Assembly: GCA_937132145.1 (NCBI GenBank)
Contig: CAKZNY010000191.1
Location: 1 to 16,251, forward strand
From: an uncultured Paracoccaceae bacterium
GTDB taxonomy: Bacteria > Pseudomonadota > Alphaproteobacteria > Rhodobacterales > Rhodobacteraceae
Length of the DNA: 16,251 nucleotides
Direction: 5' to 3'
Shown here piece after piece: positions 13,400 to 16,251 of this stretch; within the stretch, counting starts at the first letter, position 1, and each line of letters starts with the position of its first letter. A program made the position numbers and the translations under genes. The notes beneath the pieces were generated by a model. That model was not told the DNA's origin and did not search any database. It worked only from the letters and a program-made list of their open reading frames with translations.

Positions 13400-13437
13400 C
13401 TAATTCAGGGGCGTTTGCAGAGAAACGTTTGAATTAG
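13400..13437. promoter_or_regulatory. Interrupted hairpin with CTAATTCA arms
   Basis: CTAATTCA (13400-13407) pairs with TGAATTAG (13430-13437). Inside, CGTTT pairs with AAACG around a six-base loop, with a GGGG/TT internal loop between the two stems. The stop codon of the frame 13400-13744 lies in the left arm. The right arm overlaps the 17-bp direct repeat. It could be a recombinase or regulator binding site, or an mRNA 3' structure; no T-run supports a terminator. Confidence 0.6.
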
Positions 13438-13744
13438 TCCCTTTTGGGCTAAATAAGGGCGACAACGCATAAAGGGGTGCGTTCAGAGGCCGTCGCATGG
13501 CCGTGGTGGTGTCTGTGGACTCCGGAGCGTCTTGCACGCGCTCTACGGAAGGCGAAACCGAGCCCTGGGCGTCAGTTGGGAGGTTGGACAACTGTTCACC
13601 ACGCACCAGGGCCGATTTCAGGAGGTCGCCGGCGCAATGACTTGACGCTGGCGAAATATCGAGGGTGTGCTGCGAGCAGCCACACCAGTTGGTCTGACCG
13701 GGTTCTTGTTTTACGAACAAAGGTGAAACGTAAAGGGGCTTCAA
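13400..13744 (-). CDS. Uncertain 114-residue protein downstream of the HTH regulator
   Basis: TTG 13744 overlaps the TGA of the excisionase-like gene as TTGA, the junction type used repeatedly in this element, and this is the main support. The sequence is Ser/Pro/Thr-rich with Cys pairs near the start (NWCGCSQH, SHCAGD), then SVSPSVERVQDAPESTDTT, and ends VSLQTPLN with its TAG inside a hairpin arm. No family is recognised and the composition is only moderately protein-like. If it is not coding, the region 13094-13740 would be largely non-coding. Confidence 0.4.
   Translation of the reverse strand: MKPLYVSPLFVKQEPGQTNWCGCSQHTLDISPASSHCAGDLLKSALVRGEQLSNLPTDAQGSVSPSVERVQDAPESTDTTTAMRRPLNAPLYALSPLFSPKGTNSNVSLQTPLN
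13431..13447. repeat. 17-bp direct repeat, copy B (in hairpin arm)
   Basis: Exact second copy of GAATTAGTCCCTTTTGG (also at 12478-12494). Here it is not followed by an obvious start codon, so the shared sequence is not explained by a ribosome site alone. Confidence 0.85.
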
Positions 13745-14055
13745 GATGCGAGGCTCCGGGTTCGTGACAGGATTTTGTTGGCGGGGATTCGCCAGTGGCG
13801 GCCAACCTTGATGGCGCCAACGAATTCGCCCTGCTCACACCAGCGCGTAATTGACCGGGGATGTACGCGTAATATTCGCGCGACTTCCTCGGACTTTAGC
13901 AGGCGAGCTCCGTTTGTCAGTTTCATTGCGGGGAGTGTATTGTCTTTGCGCTTGTCCGTCAAATTCATGGGCGCTTGTTGTATTGCGTTGTTGAACTTAC
14001 CTGCCGACGCCTGTCGCATTGCTTCGTGAGTTGGGCCGTCGCCTTTTGGTTTCAT
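13741..14055 (-). CDS. Excisionase/MerR-type HTH regulator (two nested starts)
   Basis: A small DNA-binding protein of the HTH_17/excisionase type. The domain is LLKSEEVARILRVHPRSITR, then WCEQGEFVGAIKVGRHWRIP, with the expected helix-turn-helix and the G-R-x-W-R-I-P wing. Proteins of this type act as excisionases or repressors controlling integration. The ATG at 14055 (104 residues) and the ATG at 13926 (61 residues, keeping the whole HTH domain) each follow a sigma70-like promoter by only 6-7 bases and have no ribosome site. This suggests two leaderless messages and two isoforms. The frame is open to 14136 but that part overlaps the preceding gene. The stop overlaps a TTG downstream. It is the first gene of the regulatory operon that runs toward the recombinase. 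Confidence 0.85.
   Translation of the reverse strand: MKPKGDGPTHEAMRQASAGKFNNAIQQAPMNLTDKRKDNTLPAMKLTNGARLLKSEEVARILRVHPRSITRWCEQGEFVGAIKVGRHWRIPANKILSRTRSLAS
13934..13962 (-). promoter_or_regulatory. Internal leaderless-type promoter P1
   Basis: TTGACG (13962-13957), 17-base spacer, TACACT (13939-13934), then seven bases to ATG 13926. The transcript would begin at or next to the ATG of the 61-residue HTH form. The outer sequence TTTGACGGACAAG and the box ATACACTCCCC are shared with P2. It lies inside the coding region of the long form. Confidence 0.72.
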
Positions 14056-14061
14056 CAGGGG

Positions 14062-14091
14062 AGTGTATGTGGTATTACACTTGTCCGTCAA
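14062..14091 (-). promoter_or_regulatory. Leaderless-type promoter P2 of the HTH regulator
   Basis: TTGACG (14091-14086), 18-base spacer, TACACT (14067-14062), then six bases to ATG 14055, which opens the 104-residue form. It is nearly identical to P1 in the -35 region (TTTGACGGACAAG) and the -10 region (ATACACTCCCC), and both are followed by ATGAAAC. It starts right after the stop of the metallopeptidase-motif gene. Confidence 0.78.
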
Positions 14092-14104
14092 ACACCTGTG
14101 TAAT
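14074..14104. promoter_or_regulatory. Operator-like inverted repeat over the P2 -35 box
   Basis: ATTACAC (14074-14080) and GTGTAAT (14098-14104) are perfect 7-bp inverted arms 17 bases apart and bracket the -35 hexamer of P2. The spacing centres the arms about two helical turns apart, as for a dimeric repressor. P1 lacks the same arms, so the two promoters could be controlled differently. Autoregulation by the HTH product is a guess. Confidence 0.5.
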
Positions 14105-15445
14105 TCAGGTGAATGTGGCCTTGCGCCCGCCACCAAACCTTGCGATCGTTGTCGCCTTGCCGTCGTTGAACTTCACGATCTTGCCGGCGCCCTGGCTAAC
14201 CTGGCGTAATGCCGAGATTACAGTTTTATCCTGGCTAATCATTTTGTGAGATCGAATGTGGGCCCTGGCGATCACATTACCAGCATCGTCGATTGATGCG
14301 AAATACTGGTCGAGATTTTCAGTTTTCCCTGTAATGCCACTGGCGGTGCGGCCCATCTTCGAGCGACCCATATTTGTTTTCTGGAATGATCTGTTGATGC
14401 GTTTTCTCAACTCGACTCCCTGCTTGCCAGAGGTTCGCAATGTTTCGGATTTTGCGGCGGCGAGCCCGAGCTTGACGTTTTCTTTTCCGTCCAGGGTTAT
14501 CACCGCCCGATCTTGCAGTTCCAGGGCGCTGATTCTGTCTCCCCAGTTAGGTTCACCGGACCCAGCCGCCCTGCGTGGTACCAGGCGCTGATAGTAGCCA
14601 GCGGGCGACGGCCGCTCGATCACTTTTGTGGCGGGGTTTTCGAACTTGTTATGCCTGGCTATTGTTTCCAGATCTGTTGTAGCCTCCTCGCGGTCGCGAT
14701 CTAGGTATAAATCCCTCGCCTGTCTCGTGGTTATGTCGCCTTCCGGCGCCCCACCCTTACGCAATCGTTGCGCCCTGATGTGGTGGGTGATTTCGTGAGT
14801 GATAACGTCGCCCTGCACGTATGGTTTGCCAATTTTCAAATAGTGGCGGATACCAGGCACCGCGGCGGCCTTTTTTGAGATCACCGAGCCGCGGCCTGCA
14901 CGCAATGCCGCCGCGGCCGCGTCTAAATAGAATCCTGCCGCCCCACTACGAGCCAACTTGCCACTGCCGATTTCGATCACTAGCCCGCGGGTATCTTCCA
15001 ACTCCCCCTTTGTGAAGTTTGATTTAATTGTTTTATCGAGGTGCGCCCGTTCTGCTGGACTCCCTCCGACAATCTCGTATCCTTTGAACGCCGGCCCCGC
15101 GTCCGGGCCCCCGCCAGGATGGTCAACCGCTTTTGGGCGCTTTTTCGCAGGCTTTTTTGGATCTTTTGGATCTAGTGGTGGCGGTTTCTCCCCGCGTTCC
15201 TTTCTCTCTTTACCGCGTATGTCGGGCTTTATGGTGTCAACGCCGATAATGTCAGCGTCGGCAGGGTCCTGCACCCATGCGTCGTGCGTCCGGGCCTGGT
15301 CGATCGTCAGCGCCGGGTTTGGCGCGATGCGAGAGTGCGCAATATGGTCGTCAATCGCAATGCCATGCTCACCCTGGCGTAACCTCACCTGTTCGATTTG
15401 TGCGTCAGACAATCGGGATGTTTGACTGACCTGTTTCTTTGCCAT
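14105..15445 (-). CDS. Basic protein with HExxH metallopeptidase motif
   Basis: A 446-residue, Lys/Arg-rich protein. VITHEITHHIRAQ (HExxH at about residues 217-221) is the zinc site of gluzincin-type metallopeptidases. DREEATTDLETIARH, about 35 residues later, offers Glu253/254 as the third ligand. Before it lies a Pro/Lys-rich disordered stretch (PPPLDPKDPKKPAKKRPK). The C-terminal 150 residues are basic and end FGGGRKATFT, echoing the RSRKGTFT end of the 15731-16251 protein. I chose ATG 15445 because TAAGGG lies eight bases upstream and it avoids overlapping the previous gene; the frame is open to 15526. Possible roles are cell-wall or prohead-type processing, or a toxin-like effector carried in the particle. 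The motif is clear, but activity and substrate are unknown. Confidence 0.78.
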   Translation of the reverse strand: MAKKQVSQTSRLSDAQIEQVRLRQGEHGIAIDDHIAHSRIAPNPALTIDQARTHDAWVQDPADADIIGVDTIKPDIRGKERKERGEKPPPLDPKDPKKPAKKRPKAVDHPGGGPDAGPAFKGYEIVGGSPAERAHLDKTIKSNFTKGELEDTRGLVIEIGSGKLARSGAAGFYLDAAAAALRAGRGSVISKKAAAVPGIRHYLKIGKPYVQGDVITHEITHHIRAQRLRKGGAPEGDITTRQARDLYLDRDREEATTDLETIARHNKFENPATKVIERPSPAGYYQRLVPRRAAGSGEPNWGDRISALELQDRAVITLDGKENVKLGLAAAKSETLRTSGKQGVELRKRINRSFQKTNMGRSKMGRTASGITGKTENLDQYFASIDDAGNVIARAHIRSHKMISQDKTVISALRQVSQGAGKIVKFNDGKATTIARFGGGRKATFT

Positions 15446-15476
15446 TCCGCTTCCCTTACCTTTGCGTACCTTTTGC

Positions 15477-15734
15477 TTAGTCGATCTGATTCCAGTCGGC
15501 GGCACCGTCCGCGGTTGATACGGCAATGTAGACCGCTACGCCGGTTTGATCAACCCACACGTAGCCAGGCATGAATCCCCGGTCTACATCATCGTCAACC
15601 GTCGGAGCGGCGGTGCGGACCGTTACATCGCTCGAGGCGACCGGTTGCGAGCTGAACCCGTTGGTTTGCGCCCACATGAGCACGAACATGCTCAATGCGA
15701 TGGCTATAGCGATTCCGAGCCCTTTGTCTCTCAT
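15477..15734 (-). CDS. Signal-anchored 85-residue protein with fibre-tip-like end
   Basis: The N-terminus is a signal or anchor helix (GLGIAIAIALSMFVLMWAQT, residues 5-24). A polar Ser/Thr/Asp linker follows, then a compact C-terminal segment, PGYVWVDQTGVAVYIAVSTA plus DGAADWNQID. This resembles the G-x-x-W-x-D...Y-I...A-x-W-x-Q-I unit found in many phage fibre and virion proteins. Its ATG overlaps the stop of the (KPDP)n gene (ATGA). It is probably an exported minor virion or surface protein; that is inference. Confidence 0.75.
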   Translation of the reverse strand: MRDKGLGIAIAIALSMFVLMWAQTNGFSSQPVASSDVTVRTAAPTVDDDVDRGFMPGYVWVDQTGVAVYIAVSTADGAADWNQID

Positions 15735-16251
15735 GTGAACGTGCCTTTTCGTGAACGTTTGAACGTGATTCGGACTCGCCCCTCGACAAATCCTCGGGTT
15801 GCACCCATATCGAATTCACGATTCTTCGGCGGCTTTTTCTGGAACCCGATAACTTTCAGGGTTTGCCGCGGGGTAACCCCGGCCTCAACCCCCCCGCCGA
15901 CCGGGCGTTTCGTAGCTGTTGCCTGACCGGTCTGTAGATCGATCTGGCGGAATACCAAACCCTGCTTCCATTGCAGCCGTCGCACATGCTGGCCGCCTGG
16001 GATTTTCAAGCGTTTCGGCAGGATCGTTCGACGCCGCGGAATACCGGCGCCAGTTGGCGGTTGCGCCGGTGGTTTCGGGCTGGGAGTTGGTTTTGGCGGT
16101 GGCTTGGGAGTTGGTTTTGGCGGTGGCTTGGGAGTTGGCTTGGGAGTTGGCTTGGGAGTTGGCTTTGGGTCTGGTTTTGGGTCTGGCTTTGGGTCTGGCT
16201 TTGGGTCTGGCTTTGGGTCTGGTTTCGGGTCTGGCTTCGGGTCTGGCTTCG
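15731..16251 (-). CDS. (KPDP)n Pro-rich protein, N-terminus beyond the window
   Basis: A partial gene: 172 residues and the stop are visible, and the frame stays open to the right edge, so the start is missing. The visible part begins with seven KPDP units, then KPTP and KPPP units. A Pro-rich linker follows (SPKPPAQPPTGAG), then a basic domain of about 110 residues (IPRRRTILPKRLKIPGGQHV onward) that ends ITFKRSRKGTFT. Lys-Pro/Asp-Pro repeats of this kind form stiff extended rods, as in the periplasm-spanning part of TonB. The basic end may bind nucleic acid or another virion protein. An internal TTG at 16009 is not a convincing start. The TGA overlaps the next ATG. Confidence 0.75.
   Translation of the reverse strand, partial: KPDPKPDPKPDPKPDPKPDPKPDPKPDPKPTPKPTPKPTPKPPPKPTPKPPPKPTPSPKPPAQPPTGAGIPRRRTILPKRLKIPGGQHVRRLQWKQGLVFRQIDLQTGQATATKRPVGGGVEAGVTPRQTLKVIGFQKKPPKNREFDMGATRGFVEGRVRITFKRSRKGTFT
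16166..16249. repeat. 12-bp tandem repeat encoding (KPDP)7
   Basis: Seven 12-bp units (minus-strand unit AARCCAGACCCR) end at the right edge of the window and may continue beyond it. They grade leftward into KPTP/KPPP units to about 16078. The unit is nearly the same as those at the C-terminus of the 38-1336 gene at the other end of the window. Confidence 0.9.

Noticed and set aside
13477..13838. Plus-strand ORF 13477-13767 and minus-strand ORF 13596-13838
   Set aside because: No ribosome sites and unlikely compositions. They shadow the HTH gene and the coupled frame at 13400-13744.
1..16251. Tailed phage, conjugative element or CRISPR locus
   Set aside because: No terminase, portal, tail-tube, relaxase, coupling protein, Cas protein or spaced repeat array was found. 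The only repeats are coding or regulatory.

Overview
The window reads as nearly all of a small (about 16 kb), moderately GC-rich bacterial virus or virus-like integrative element, not a host chromosome segment. The evidence is dense packing, strings of small unknown genes joined by stop/start overlaps, many predicted membrane or secreted proteins, a Zot/FtsK-like ATPase, a tyrosine recombinase and a cluster of small HTH and zinc-ribbon proteins. I see no terminase, portal, tailed-phage capsid, double-jelly-roll capsid or relaxase. A bacterial host is suggested by two sigma70-like promoters (TTGACG-N17/18-TACACT) and purine-rich ribosome binding sites before ATG, GTG and TTG starts. The host phylum cannot be read from the sequence.

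Layout. (1) 38-6491, leftward: a virion-type operon. In transcription order it has two tiny hydrophobic coat-like proteins (6270-6491, 6039-6245), a stem-loop, a third small two-helix protein (5779-5961), a large Cys-rich secreted protein with C-terminal membrane helices (4697-5836), a small membrane protein (4284-4697), a DUF2341/LamG-like anchored surface protein (2857-4287), a possible 38-residue membrane peptide (2729-2845), a membrane-anchored tail-fibre-like protein (1336-2688) and a Lys/Ala/Pro-rich basic protein (38-1336). (2) 6607-10469, rightward: a soluble unknown, two membrane proteins, the Zot-like ATPase and an O-antigen ligase/polymerase-like membrane protein, all coupled by ATGA/TTGA-type junctions or overlaps. 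(3) 10387-14055, leftward: an excisionase-type HTH regulator, HTH and zinc-ribbon proteins, two CX4C...CX2H miniproteins, an unknown, a short tyrosine recombinase and a membrane peptide. (4) 14105-16251, leftward: a basic protein with an HExxH metallopeptidase motif, a signal-anchored small protein, and a protein with (KPDP)n repeats that runs off the window.

The proposed combined role is a tailless, membrane-associated virion (inovirus-like or pleomorphic). Small helical coat proteins and membrane-anchored spikes would be assembled or exported by the Zot-like ATPase and its two membrane partners. The O-antigen-ligase-like protein may alter the host surface. The regulatory block controls the choice between integration and expression. 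No recognisable replication initiator is present.

The most striking regulatory feature is a pair of near-identical promoters at 14062-14091 and 13934-13962. Each places its -10 box only 6-7 bases before an in-frame ATG of the same HTH gene, which predicts two leaderless transcripts and two protein isoforms. The Pro-rich repeats near both ends, and a possible start codon at 18-16 on the minus strand, raise the possibility that this is a circular genome opened within a repeat-containing gene.
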